Below are positions 48,742-59,190 of a stretch of 64,000 nucleotides of DNA, piece by piece. Both the position numbers and the translations under genes were made by a program. Position 1 is the first letter of the stretch. Every line of letters starts with the position of its first letter. The stretch covers positions 83,525,954-83,589,953 of the forward strand of contig NC_045441.1 of NCBI RefSeq assembly GCF_002776525.5, in the 5' to 3' direction. The notes beneath the pieces are model-generated. The model was not told the origin of the DNA and searched no databases. It worked only from the letters and a program-made list of their open reading frames with translations. This DNA comes from Piliocolobus tephrosceles (taxonomy: Eukaryota > Chordata > Mammalia > Primates > Cercopithecidae).

Positions 48742-49748
48742 ATGGGGAAAAAGCAGCACAGAAAAGCTGGAAATTCAAAAAATCAGAGCGCATCTCCTCC
48801 TGCAAAGCAGCGCAGCTCATTATCAGCAATGGATCGAAGCTGGTCAGAGAATGACTTTGACAAGATGACTTCAGTCCATCAAACTTCTCAGAGCTAAAGG
48901 AGGAATTACGTACCCAGCACAAAGAAACTAAAAATCTTGAAAAAAGAGTGGAAGAATTGACAGCTAGAATAATTAATGCAGAGAAGGTCATAAATGAAAT
49001 GACAGAGATGAAAACCATGACACGAGAAATACGTGACAGATGCACAAGCTTCAGTAACTGACTCGATCAACTGGAAGAAAGAGTATCAGCGATGGAGGAT
49101 CAAAGGAATGAAATGAAGCGAGAAGAGAAACCAAAAGAAAAAAGAAGAAAAAGAAATGAACAAAGCCTGCAAGAAGTATGGGATTATGTAAAAAGACCAA
49201 ATCTACGTCTGATTGGGGTGCCTGAAAGTGAGGAGGAAAATGGAACCAAGTTGGAAAACACTCTTCAGGATATTATCCAGGAGAACGTCCCCAACCTAGT
49301 AGGGCAGGCCAACATTCAAATTCAGGAAATACAGAGAACGCCACAAAGATACTCCTCCAGAAGAGCAACTCCAAGACACATAATTGCCAGATTCACCAAA
49401 GTTGAAATGAAGGAAAAATTCTTAAGGGCAGCCAGAGAGAAAGGTCGGGCTACCCACAAAGGGAAGCCTATCAGACTAATAGCAAATCTCTCAACAGAAA
49501 CTCTACAAGCCAGAAGAGAGTGGGGGCCAATATTCAACATTCTTAAAGAAAAGAATTTTAAACCCAGAATTTCATATCCAGCCAAACTAAGTTTCATAAG
49601 TGAAGGAGAAATAAAATCCTTTACAGATAAGCAAATGCTTAGAGATTTTGTCACCACCAGGCCTGCCTTACAAGAGACCCTGAAGGAAGCCCTAAACATG
49701 GAAAGGAACAACCGGTACCAGCCATTGCAAAAACATGCCAAAATGTAA
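48742..49748 (+). pseudogene. Broken L1 ORF1
   Basis: ATG at 48742 begins MGKKQHRKAGN, the expected basic N-terminus of the ORF1 RNA-binding chaperone. A deletion near 48855-48866 shifts the frame. A TGA at 49059-49061 sits in the restored main frame, where a CGA codon would be expected. The rest is open from 49092 to 49748 (218 codons) and covers most of the coiled-coil end, RRM and C-terminal domains, ending at the usual place. The protein cannot be made in one piece. Confidence 0.9.
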
Positions 49749-49811
49749 AGACCATCGAGCCTAGGAAGAAACTGCATCAACTAACGAGCAAAATAACCAG
49801 TTAATATCATA

Positions 49812-52800
49812 ATGGCAGGATCAAGTTCACACATAACGATATTAACCTTAAATGTAAATGGACTAAATGCTCCAATTAAAAGACACAGACTGGCAAACTG
49901 GATAAAGAGTCAAGACCCATCAGTCTGCTGTCTTCAGGAGACCCATCTCACATGCAGAGACATACATAGGCTCAAAATAAAGGGATGGAGGAAGATCTAC
50001 CAAGCAAATGGAGAACAAAAAAAACAAAAAAAAAAAAAAAAAAGCACGGGTTGCAATCCTAGTCTCTGATAAAACAGACTTTAAACCATCAAAGATCAAA
50101 AGAGATAAAGAAGGCCATTATATAATGGTAAAGGGATCAATTCAACAGGAAGAGCTAACTATCCTAAATATGTATGCACCCAATACAGGAGCACCCAGAT
50201 TCATAAAGCAAGTCCTTAGAGACTTACAAAGAGACTTAGACTCCCATACAATAATAATGGGAGACTTCAACACTCCACTGTCAACATTTAGACAGATCAA
50301 CGAGACAGAAAGTTAACAAGGATATCCAGGAATTGAACTCAACTCTGCACCAAGTGGACCTAATAGACATCTATAGAACTCTCCACCCCAAATCAACAGA
50401 ATATACATTCTTCTCAGCACCACATCACACTTATTCCAAAATTGACCACATAATTGGAAGTAAAGCACTCCTCAGCAAATGTACAAGAACAGAAATTATA
50501 ACAAACTGTCTCTCAGACCACAGTGCAATCAAACTAGAACTCAGGACTAAGAAACTCAATCAAAACCGCTCAACTACATGGAAACTGAACAACCTGCTCC
50601 TGAATGACTACTGGGTACATAACAAAATGAAAGCAGAAATAAAGATGTTCTTTGAAACCAATGAGAACAAAGATACAACATACCAGAATCTCTGGGGCAC
50701 ATTTAAAGCAGTGTGTAGAGGGAAATTTATAGCACTAAATGCCCACAAGAGAAAGCTGGAAAGATCTAAAATGGACACGCTAACATCACAATTAAAAGAA
50801 CTGGAGAGGCAAGAGCAAACACAATTAAAAGCTAGCAGAAGGCAAGAAATAACTAAGATCAGAGCAGAACTGGAGGAGATAGAGACACAAAAAACCCTCC
50901 AAAAAATCAATGAATCCAGGAGTTTGTTTTTTGAAAAGATCAACAAAATTGATAGACTGCTAGCAAGACTAATAAAGAAGAAAAGAGAAAAGAATCAAAT
51001 AGACGCAATAAAAAATGATAAAGGGGATATCACCACTGACCCCACAGAAATACAAACTACCATCAGAGAATACTATAAACACCTCTACGCAAATAAACTA
51101 GAAAATCTAGAAGAAATGGATAATTTCCTGGACACTTACACTCTTCCAAGACTAAACCAGGAAGAAGTTGAATCCCTAAATAGACCAAGAGCAGGCTCTG
51201 AAATTGAAGCAATAATTAATAGCCTACCAACCAAAAAAAGTCCAGGACCAGATGGATTCACAGCCGAATTCTACCAGAGGTATAAGGAGGAGCTGGTACC
51301 ATTCCTTCTGAAACTATTCCAATCAATAGAAAAAGAGGGAATCCTCCCTAACTTATTTTATGAGGCCAAAATCATCCTGATACCAAAGACTGGCAGAGAC
51401 ACACACACACAAAAAAGAGAATTTTGGACCAATATCCCTGATGAACATCAATGCAAAAATCCTCAATAAAATACTGGCACACATCAAAAAGCTTATCCAC
51501 CATGATCAAGAGGGCTTCATCCCTGGGATTCAAGGCTGCTTCAACATACACAAATCAATAAACATAATCCAGCATATAAACAGAACCAAAGACAAAAAAC
51601 ACTGTAATGGTTAAAACACTGGATACGAAGTCATTGGCTTGTACCCAGTACTGACAGTTACTAGCTTGGTGAATGGGCAAGTTCCTTGATATCTGCATCT
51701 CAACACACTCATGTTTAAAGTGAGATAACACTATTCTTACACCATTGGATATATTTGAGGATTACTTGAGTTAAGATATATAAAGTGCTAAGAATATTGT
51801 ATTATTACCAAGAAATTCTGAGTGAATCACACAACTTCATAGAAAGAAGCAAAGTTCCAAAATGTTCCTTGCCAGATTTAAAAATGAAAATACAGACTTT
51901 CCAGTTAAATGTTATTAACAAACAATTTTAGTATAAATATATCCCAAACATTTTATAAACACTCTTATACTAAAAATTTGTTTGTTGTTTATCTTGAAAT
52001 TCAAACTAACTGGGCATTCTGTATTTCATTTGGCAATTGTAAAAAAAAAAATTTTGAATGATATTGAAAGAGAATATCAGAGAGCAGTACCTTAAATGTC
52101 ATCAGTGTTTAATAAATATATATCTAATACTATAACAACTGAATGAGTTGGTAGACTCAAGGGCTATAATGTGGAGAGCCTTTATTGAAATGTAAGCAGT
52201 CAAATTGACTTGAGGCATTAGGATAAATGGGAGCTACTTAAGATTTGAGGAGAAAAATGAATTACTAAGTCTCATGAAAATGGCAACTGAGTTTCAGTTC
52301 TGTACCAGAATTTATAGCATATAGAAGATATTTGACAAAAGTTTGATGTATGAAAAAATAGTGAATGATTAAACAAATGAATAAACAATGAACAAATAAG
52401 TATGTAAATGGATCAACTATTTAAGAATGGTAAATTATAAAGGATGGGATAAATGAAAAGAATCATAGGTTCAGAGAAATAAATTAAGAATGGCTTGTGG
52501 TAATCCCGTTAGAGGGAATGAAGTGGGCTTCATCCCTGGGATGCAAGGCTGGTTCAACATTCACAAATCAATAAACGTAATCCAGCATATAAACAGAACC
52601 AAAGACAAGAACCACATGATTATCTCAATAGATGCAGAAAAGGCTTTTGAAAAAATTTAACAGCGCTTCATGCTAAAAACGCTCAATAAATTCGGTATTG
52701 ATGGAACGTACCTCAAAATAATAAGAGCTATTTATGACAAACCTACAGCCAATATCATACTGAATGGGCAAAAACTGGAAAAATTCCCTTTGAAAACTGG

Positions 52801-54522
52801 CACAAGACAGGGATGCCCTCTCTCACCACTCCAATTCAACATAGTGTTGGAAGTTCTGGCTAGGGCAATCAGGCAAGAGAAAGAAATCAAGGGTATCCAG
52901 TTAGGAAAAGAAGAAGTCAAACTGTCCCTGTTTGCAGAAGACATGATTGTATATTTAGAAAACCCCATTGTCTCAGCCCAAAATCTTCTTAAGCTGATAA
53001 GCAACTTCAGCAAAGTCTCAGGATACAAAATTAATGTGCAAAAATCACAAGCATTCTTATACACCAGTAACAGACAAACAGAGAGCCAAATCAGGAATGA
53101 ACTTCCATTCACAATTGCTTCAAAGAGAATAAAATACCTAGGAATCCAACTTACAAGGGATGTAAATGACCTCTTCAAGGAGAACTACAAACCACTGCTC
53201 AGTGGCTCAGTGAAATAAAAGAGGACACAAACAAATGGAAGAACACACCATGCTCATGGATAGGAAGAATCAATATCGTGAAAATGGCCATACTGCCCAA
53301 GGTTATTTATAGATTCAATGCCATCCCCATCAAGCTACAAATGAGTTTCTTCACAGAATTGGAAAAAACTGCATTAAAGTTCATATGGAACCAAAAAAGA
53401 GCCCGCATTGCCAAGACAATCCTAAGTCAAAAGAACAAAGCTAGAGGCATCGCACTACCTGACTTCAAACTATACTACAAGGCTACAGTAACCAAAACAG
53501 CATGGTACTGGTACCAAAACAGAGATATAGACCAATGGAACAGAACAGAGTCCTCAGAAATAATACCACACATCTACAGCCATCTGATCTTTGATAAACC
53601 TGAGAGAAACAAGAAATGGGGAAAAGATTCCCTATTTAATAAATGGTGCTGGGAAAATTGGCTAGCCATAAGTAGAAAGCTGAAACTGGATCCTTTCCTT
53701 ATTCCTTATACGAAGATTAATTCAAGATGGATTAGAGACTTAAATGTTAGGCCTAATACCATAAAAACCCTAGAAGACAACCTAGGTAGTACCATTCAGG
53801 ACATAGGCATGGGCAAGGACTTCATGTCTAAAACACCAAAAGCAATGGCAGCAAAAGCCAAAATTGACAAATGGGATATGATTAAACTAAAGAGCTTCTG
53901 CACAGCAAAAGAAACTACCATCAGAGTGAACAGGCAACCTACAGAATGGGAGAAAATTTTTGCAATCTACTCATCTGACAAAGGGCTGATATCCAGAACC
54001 TACAAAGAACTTAAACAAATTTACAAGAAAAAAACAAACAACCCCATCAAAAAGTGGGGAAAGGATATGAACAGACATTTCTCAAAAGAAGGCATTCATA
54101 CAGCCAACAGACACATGAAAAAATGCTCATCATCACTCGCCATTAGAGAAATGCAAATCAAAACCACAATGAGATACCATCTCACACCAGTTAGAATGGC
54201 AATCATTAAAAAGTCAGGAAACAACAGGTGCTGGGGAGGATGTGGAGAAATAGGAACACTTTTACACTGTTGGTGGGATTGTAAACTAGTTCAACCATTA
54301 TGGAAAACAGTATGGCAATTCCTCAAGGATCTCGATCTAGATGTACCATGTGATCCAGCCATCCCACTATTGGGTATATACCCAAAGGATTATAAATCAT
54401 ACTGCTATAAAGACACATGCACACGTATGTTTATTGCGGCACTATTCACAATAGCAAAGACTTGGAATCAACCCAAATGTCCATCAGTGACAGACTGGAT
54501 TAAGAAAATGTGGCACATGTAA
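49812..54522 (+). pseudogene. Broken L1 ORF2 (endonuclease and reverse transcriptase)
   Basis: ATG at 49812 opens the endonuclease domain (QETHLTCRD at about residue 40). Breaks, in order: an expanded A run at 50018-50043; a frame change near 50288; an AC expansion at 51401-51410; the 919-bp insertion at 51603-52521; a short duplication near 53205 that ends the RT frame; and an early TAA at 54520-54522. The RT catalytic motif reads FAEDM, the second acidic position being Glu (codon 52937-52939) instead of Asp. The longest remnants are 50333-51469 and 53278-54522. Confidence 0.9.
51603..52521 (+). repeat. 919-bp segment copied from 31.4-32.3 kb, inserted in L1 ORF2
   Basis: Nearly identical to 31418-32336 (about 98.5%, no net length change). 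It carries no poly(A) tail of its own at either edge. L1 sequence of about 93 bp occurs on both sides (51510-51602 and 52523-52615). Being inside a lineage-specific L1, this copy must be the derived one. Confidence 0.95.
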
Positions 54523-54919
54523 ACCATGGAATACTATGCAGCCATAAAGAAGGATGAGTTTGCGTCCTTTGTAGGGACATGGATGCAGCTGGAAACCATC
54601 ATTCTTAGCAAACTATCACAAGAAGAGAAAACCAAACACCGCATGTTCTCACTCATAGGTGGGAACTGAACAATGAGACAACTTGGACTCGGGAAGGGGA
54701 ACATCACACACCGGGGCCTATGATGGGGAGGGGGGAGGGGGGAGGGATTGCATTGGGAGTTATACCTGATGTAAATGACGAATTGATGGGTGCTGACGAG
54801 TTGATGGGTGCAGCACACCAACATGACACAAGTATACATATGTAACAAACCTGCACGTTATGCACATGTACCCTAGAACTTGAAGTATAATAACAAAAAA
54901 AAAAAAAAAAAAGAAAGAA
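54523..54919 (+). other. L1 3' UTR, G-rich tract and A tail
   Basis: After the early stop the element continues through the last ORF2 codons and the 3' UTR. The G-rich tract at 54724-54746 could form a G-quadruplex, a conserved feature of L1 3' UTRs. The end reads 'gtaccctagaacttgaag', then about 18 A residues and A/G-rich tail. Confidence 0.85.
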
Positions 54920-54934
54920 AGAAAAACCAGTAAA

Positions 54935-55134
54935 ATCCAAATAAAGTGAAGTATTTAGCTGATAGTAATATACCAATGCTGGTTTCTTAGTGTTGACCAA
55001 TGTATATGGTAATCTAAGTTTATAACAGAGGAAACTGAAACTAGATGAAGGCTATGTAGCAGCCCAATATACTATCCATGCAGTTCTGTAAATCTTAAAT
55101 TATTCAGAAAATAAAAAGTTTATTTTTAGAAGTT
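54935..55134. other. Short single-copy spacer
   Basis: Nothing recognised between the L1 and the LTR. Confidence 0.4.
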
Positions 55135-55665
55135 ATGTTATCTTACTCACACCCCTCCCCCCGCCACTCCCCACCCTGCAACTATTATTCTCTCTCTCCA
55201 TCTGGCAAATACATAGTCATAATGAGAGAAGCAATAAGGGTCTGGGGGCAGGAAACCTAAGGTGACTCATGCTGACTGGATATTAGGAACTACTCCCTTT
55301 TCAGCCCCTCCTTTTTATGTGTGACAGTTGCTGCCTGGAAGTTGGAAAATGAAAATACCTCTGATTGGTCCCCTCCAGCAACCAAGCAGACTGGTTGCAG
55401 GCCTACTCTTCAACCAACCAGACTGGTCATGGACCACTAGGGGGAACCAATGAGAAACCTCTAGAGGGTATATAAATCCAGAGGGTATGTAAATACCAGA
55501 AAATTCTATAGCTAGTACTCCTGAGCCTCTTGCTAGAGCTGGCTCCCACCTTGTGGAGTGTAGGCTCATTTAAAAGAAATCTTTGCCTTCGCTGCCCTGC
55601 TTGTGCATTTTGTCCAATTCTTTGCTGAAAATGCCAAGCACCTGGACAACTACCCTCAACTAGTA
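55135..55665 (+). mobile_element. Solo LTR of an endogenous retrovirus (class I-like)
   Basis: A compact promoter layout is visible: inverted CCAAT box 'ctgattggtc' at 55361, CCAAT box 'accaatgag' near 55446, TATA box 'tataaat' at 55471. Downstream come 'cccaccttgtggagtgt' and 'ttttgtccaattctttgctg', typical of class I LTR 3' parts. I cannot name the family, and the left edge is approximate. No gag, pol or env follows, so it is a solo LTR. Confidence 0.65.
55361..55477 (+). promoter_or_regulatory. LTR core promoter boxes
   Basis: Inverted CCAAT (55361-55370), CCAAT (55446-55454) and TATA-like (55469-55477) with normal spacing. Whether it drives transcription rightward toward the 56 kb homeobox remnant is unknown. 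Confidence 0.5.
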
Positions 55666-55754
55666 ATAGTAGTAATGACCTTGTCTTTTAAAATGAACTG
55701 CCAGAATTTTAATGGCAACTAAGCTACTAAAAAAGTATAGTTATAAATGTTTAA

Positions 55755-56048
55755 TTTTTTTTTTTTTAAGACGGGAGTCTCACTGTGTATCTCAGGCTGG
55801 AGCGCAGTGATGCTATCTCGACTCACTGCAACCTCTGCCTCCCAGGTTCAAGCTATTCTGCTTCAGCCTCCCCAGTACCTGGGATTAAAGCCGCCCACCA
55901 CCATGCCAGGCTAATTTTTGTATTTTTAGTAGAGACTGTGTTTCACCAAGTTGGACCAAGCTGGTCTCGAACTCCTGACCTCAGGTAATCCACCCGCCTC
56001 GGCCTCCCAAAGTGCTGGGATTACAGGCGTGAGCAACCGTGCCAGGCA
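55755..56048 (-). mobile_element. Alu (AluS-like)
   Basis: Poly(T) head, then reverse-complement Alu to 'gagcaaccgtgccaggc'. 'aaatgttta' on the left and 'aaatattta' on the right suggest a diverged target duplication. Confidence 0.95.
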
Positions 56049-56121
56049 AATATTTAAAATACTGATTTCCACTGAGGCTCCCAGTGGACAGTGAGCTCAG
56101 GTCATGGCTTGACAGACCTGA

Positions 56122-56505
56122 GCAAGGCCAGAGGGGCAAGAGGAGCGAATTTGTCAAATATCGAAACACATTCTAATTGAGGCCTTCGAAAGGGACGCTT
56201 ATCCTGGTATTAGTGTCATAGAAGAACTGGCCAGAAAACACAGATTCCCAAGCCATGAATCCAGGTTTGGTTTCAGAACCAGAGAGCTTGAATACCGAAG
56301 AGAAGCCAGGGAAGCTGCAGTGTGGAGGCAGTCTGGGCGCAGGCCCCAATTGCTCACCACGGTCAGCCTGGGGTGCGGGCCCCTGACTACTCCTGCCGGC
56401 AGAGCTTCCCAGGGGTTCAGAGGAATGTGGGCAACTTCTCCTGGGAATCAGAGGAGGCTTGGGGCCAAACTCTCCTCTGAGGGCACGATGGTGTCCCAGG
56501 CCTGA
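56122..56505 (+). pseudogene. Paired-class (DUX-like) homeobox remnant
   Basis: An open frame of about 127 codons has no internal stop from 56122 to TGA at 56503-56505. Residues about 17-45 read ILIEAFERDAYPGI, then EELARK, then FP and ESR, closely following helices 1-2 of paired/double-homeobox homeodomains. The recognition helix is damaged: the invariant Trp-Phe is Gly-Phe, two residues seem missing, and the Asn is Thr. Two TGA codons lie just upstream, and no initiating ATG precedes the domain. The GC-rich tail ends near MVSQA, recalling DUX4-type C-terminal regions. I infer a decayed DUX-family pseudogene; the exact parent is unknown. Confidence 0.6.
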
Positions 56506-57240
56506 ATGCCCCGGCCATCACCACTCTGACCTGGAGATGGCAGCCAGTGCGCCAGGCCAGCTTTAGCGAGAAGTCCCTTTCTCTCCGCCCTTGGGCTCAA
56601 CGCTGCTTCCAGGTACCCCTTGCCACCAGCCCTTCCCACAGTTGGAAGCTGTCAGTGCTGGGCCTCAAGTTTGTCCCAGGGCACCTGGCCTGCTCTCAGC
56701 ACGAGGCAGGCCCCTGCGGGGACCCAGGACCTGTCGCCGCGGGGTTGCAGCCATTATGGTTCTGGCAGCCAGGAGAGGCGCCCGGGAGAGGGGGTGGGGG
56801 GTGCGCGGCGACCTGAAAGCAGCCCTCTGCGCCACCGCCCCAGAAGCTCTGGCCGCATCCTACCTCTTGGCCTCTTTCCTGGCCCCTGCGCAGCCGCCGC
56901 TGTTGTGCAGGGCCCTGCTAAGCGCTAGGAGCGTTTTCCTTCTCTTCCTCTCTAACCCAAGCCGCGCGGGAGGCCCCAGAGCACCCGCTGCAGGGTCTGA
57001 ACCTCTGGGGGAGCTGCACGGCAAACCCGTGGAAATGTGTCGTGCCTCCTCAGTAGCGTTCACATTACGAAAACTGAAGAGGAATATCAAGATTTGTATA
57101 CTTTGTCGTGGAATGGCCTCCAGACATACTTTCCAGGGAAATAAAGTTGTCAGAATGGAAGGGCCTCAGGGTGCACCCAACTTTGGGGTTTTTCTTAGAT
57201 GGAAGAAAAAAGCATCGACTTTATAAAATTCGTGTGTCCT
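56320..57240. other. GC- and CpG-rich block
   Basis: This is the only CpG-dense stretch of the window, densest at 56700-57000 ('gtcgccgcggggttgcagcc', 'gtgcgcggcgacctg'). A 211-codon plus-strand frame occupies 56591-57226; such frames are common in GC-rich DNA and no motif is seen. The block may be the tail of the homeobox remnant, a small CpG island, or both. Confidence 0.5.
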
Positions 57241-58021
57241 TCCGTTTACTAACCAAATAAACATGGCGCTACAATGTACAAAGTCTACCAGAGAGAGGGA
57301 TTTGTCAGGATGAGGACTGTTTCGTAGAAATGTATTATTTTGTAATCAGTAAAGCACAATCATTTCTATGCTGGTCATTTCTGTGTCCCCATAATGGATT
57401 CTTCTCTGTGCATAGTGGTGACTTCCCCTGGCCAGGCTTTTGTGCTGCTCCCTGATCCCACCTTGCATCTCCAGCTTTATCCAGCCTTCTTTTCCATTTG
57501 TCTAGCCAAATGGGGTTCTTCATGGAAGCCCACCTGCCCCTGGGCAGTTTCCTGAAACAATCCCCTCCTTGCAACTCGCCTTGCAGGGGGCCTAGCAGCA
57601 AACTCCACGGTAAAATTCCTACCCAGCCTACATCTTTCTCCCGTGCTGGATGCTTCCTGCCTTCGAAAGAAAGAAATTCATGTCTTCTGTCTAAGGGTTG
57701 ACAGGGTCTAGCACACTGTTTCTCCCCGCTCCAACATTTGCCCAGCCATACTGAGAGAGAGGTAGATGGAAAGAAAGAAGGAGGACGGAGGAAGCGGGTG
57801 CGCCAGCACAGAGGTGATTCACTCAAGGAGAGAAGGCAGACAGTGATCCCTCAAGGTCCCAGAAATAAAGACCCCTCTCATTTTGGGGGGATACTACACC
57901 TTTGGGGTTACTGAATAAGTATGTGGTGTAAGTTAGAGATGAACCTGGGGAGACAAATGGCCCAGCACAGTCCAAAACCAGAATCCAAGCGCAGTGCTGC
58001 TTGTCCACAGAAGTGCTTGCC
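57241..58021. other. Single-copy DNA with a duplicated 46-bp word
   Basis: The 46 bp at 57619-57664 are identical to 58231-58276, which lies inside a MER-like repeat. Other sequence is unrecognised. The 163-codon minus-strand frame (57335-57826) has no signature. Confidence 0.5.
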
Positions 58022-58392
58022 TGATGGTTAATAATGAGTGTCAACCACTGGATTGAAGGATACAAAGTATTGATCCTGGGTGTGTCTGTGAGGGTGTTGC
58101 CAAAGGAGATTAACATTTGAGTCAGTGGTCTGGGGAAGGCAGATCCACCTTTAATCTGGTGGGATCCATCTAATCAGCTGCCAGCAAATATAAAGCAGGC
58201 AGAAAATGTGAAAAGGAGAGACGGGCCTATCTACCCAGCCTACATCTTTCTCCCGTGCTGGATGCTTCCTGCCTTCTAACATCAGACTCCAAGTTTTTCA
58301 GTTTGGGGACTTGGACTGGCTCTCTTTGCTCCTCAGCTTGCAGAAAGCCTATTGTGGGACCTTGTGATTGTGTAAGTTAATAATAAACTCCC

Positions 58393-58394
<2 letters not shown>

Positions 58395-58428
<34 letters not shown>

Positions 58429-58712
58429 GGAGTCTCACTCTGTCACCCAAGCTGGAGTGCAATGGTGCAATCTTGGCTCACTGCAACCTCCACCTCCCGG
58501 ATTCAAGCGATTCACCTGCCTCAGCCTCCTGAGTAGCTGGGACTACAGGTGCGCTCCATCACGCCCTGCTCATTTTTGTTTGTTTGTTTGTTTTTTAGTA
58601 GAGAGGGGGTTTCACCATGTTTGTCAGGCTGGTTTTGAACTCCCGACCTTGTGATCTGCCCACCTCAGCCTCCCAAAGTGCTGGATTACAGGGGTGAGGC
58701 ACCGCGCCTAGC
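58395..58712 (-). mobile_element. Alu (AluS-like), left of a pair
   Basis: Long poly(T), then reverse Alu with a (GTTT)n linker. The flanking 'aaactccc' occurs at 58384-58391, but its partner lies only after the second Alu (59013-59020). Confidence 0.95.
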
Positions 58713-58714
58713 TC

Positions 58715-59012
58715 TTTTTTTTTTTTTTTTTTTTCTTTTTGAGACTGAATTTCACTCTGTCGCCCAGGCTGGAGTGCAATGGCACCATCTCGGCTACCAC
58801 AACCTCTGCCTCCTGGGTTCAAGCCATTCTCAGCCTCCCGAGTAGCTGGGATTACAGGCATGCGCCACCATGCTTGAATAATTTTGTATTTTTAATAGAG
58901 ACAGGGTTTCCCCATGTTGGTCAGGCTGGTCTCGAACTCCCAACCTCGGGTGATCTGCCCGCCTTGGCCTCCCAAAATGCTGGGATTATAGGTGTGACCA
59001 CCATGCTCGGAC
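58715..59012 (-). mobile_element. Alu, right of a pair
   Basis: A second reverse Alu starts immediately after the first, with its own poly(T). It has small deletions in the right arm. Confidence 0.95.
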
Positions 59013-59017
59013 AAACT

Positions 59018-59170
59018 CCCCTATATATATTTATGTATATATATGTATTTATATATGTATTTATATATAGATTTATAGATTTATCTATAGATTTATATAT
59101 GTATTTATATATAGATTTATATATAGATTTATATATATATAGAGAGAGAGAGAGAACGAGAGAGAGAGTT
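59018..59170. repeat. TA/TTTATA-rich array with (AG)n end
   Basis: Irregular units such as 'tatatgtatttatatatag' repeated several times, followed by (AG)n at 59142-59168. Confidence 0.85.
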
Positions 59171-59190
59171 CTGTCCCTCTAAGAGAACCC

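Larger units (their letters stand above)
47709..54919 (+). mobile_element. Full-length L1 retrotransposon with internal 1-kb insertion
   Basis: The element runs from the canonical L1 start through 5' UTR, ORF1, ORF2 and 3' UTR to an A tail. It is flanked by a perfect 15-bp duplication 'agaaaaaccagtaaa' (47694-47708 and 54920-54934). Total length is about 7.2 kb. Removing the 919-bp foreign block and a roughly 93-bp duplicated L1 stretch leaves about 6.2 kb, the normal full length. 5' UTR and 3' UTR variants look like Old World monkey L1. Both ORFs are broken, so autonomous activity is not expected. Confidence 0.95.
58022..59190 (+). repeat. MER-like repeat split by two Alus
   Basis: It opens 'ctgatggttaataatgagtg', carries 'gggtgtgtctgtgagggtgt' and 'ctttctcccgtgctggatgc', and ends 'agagaaccctgattaatat'. 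Same hallmarks as 198-703. Two Alus interrupt it at 58395-59012, and a TA-rich array expanded at 59018-59150. Confidence 0.65.

Noticed and set aside
56591..57226. 211-codon frame as a novel protein gene
   Set aside because: Long frames are expected in GC-rich DNA, overlapping frames of similar length exist on both strands, and no domain is visible.
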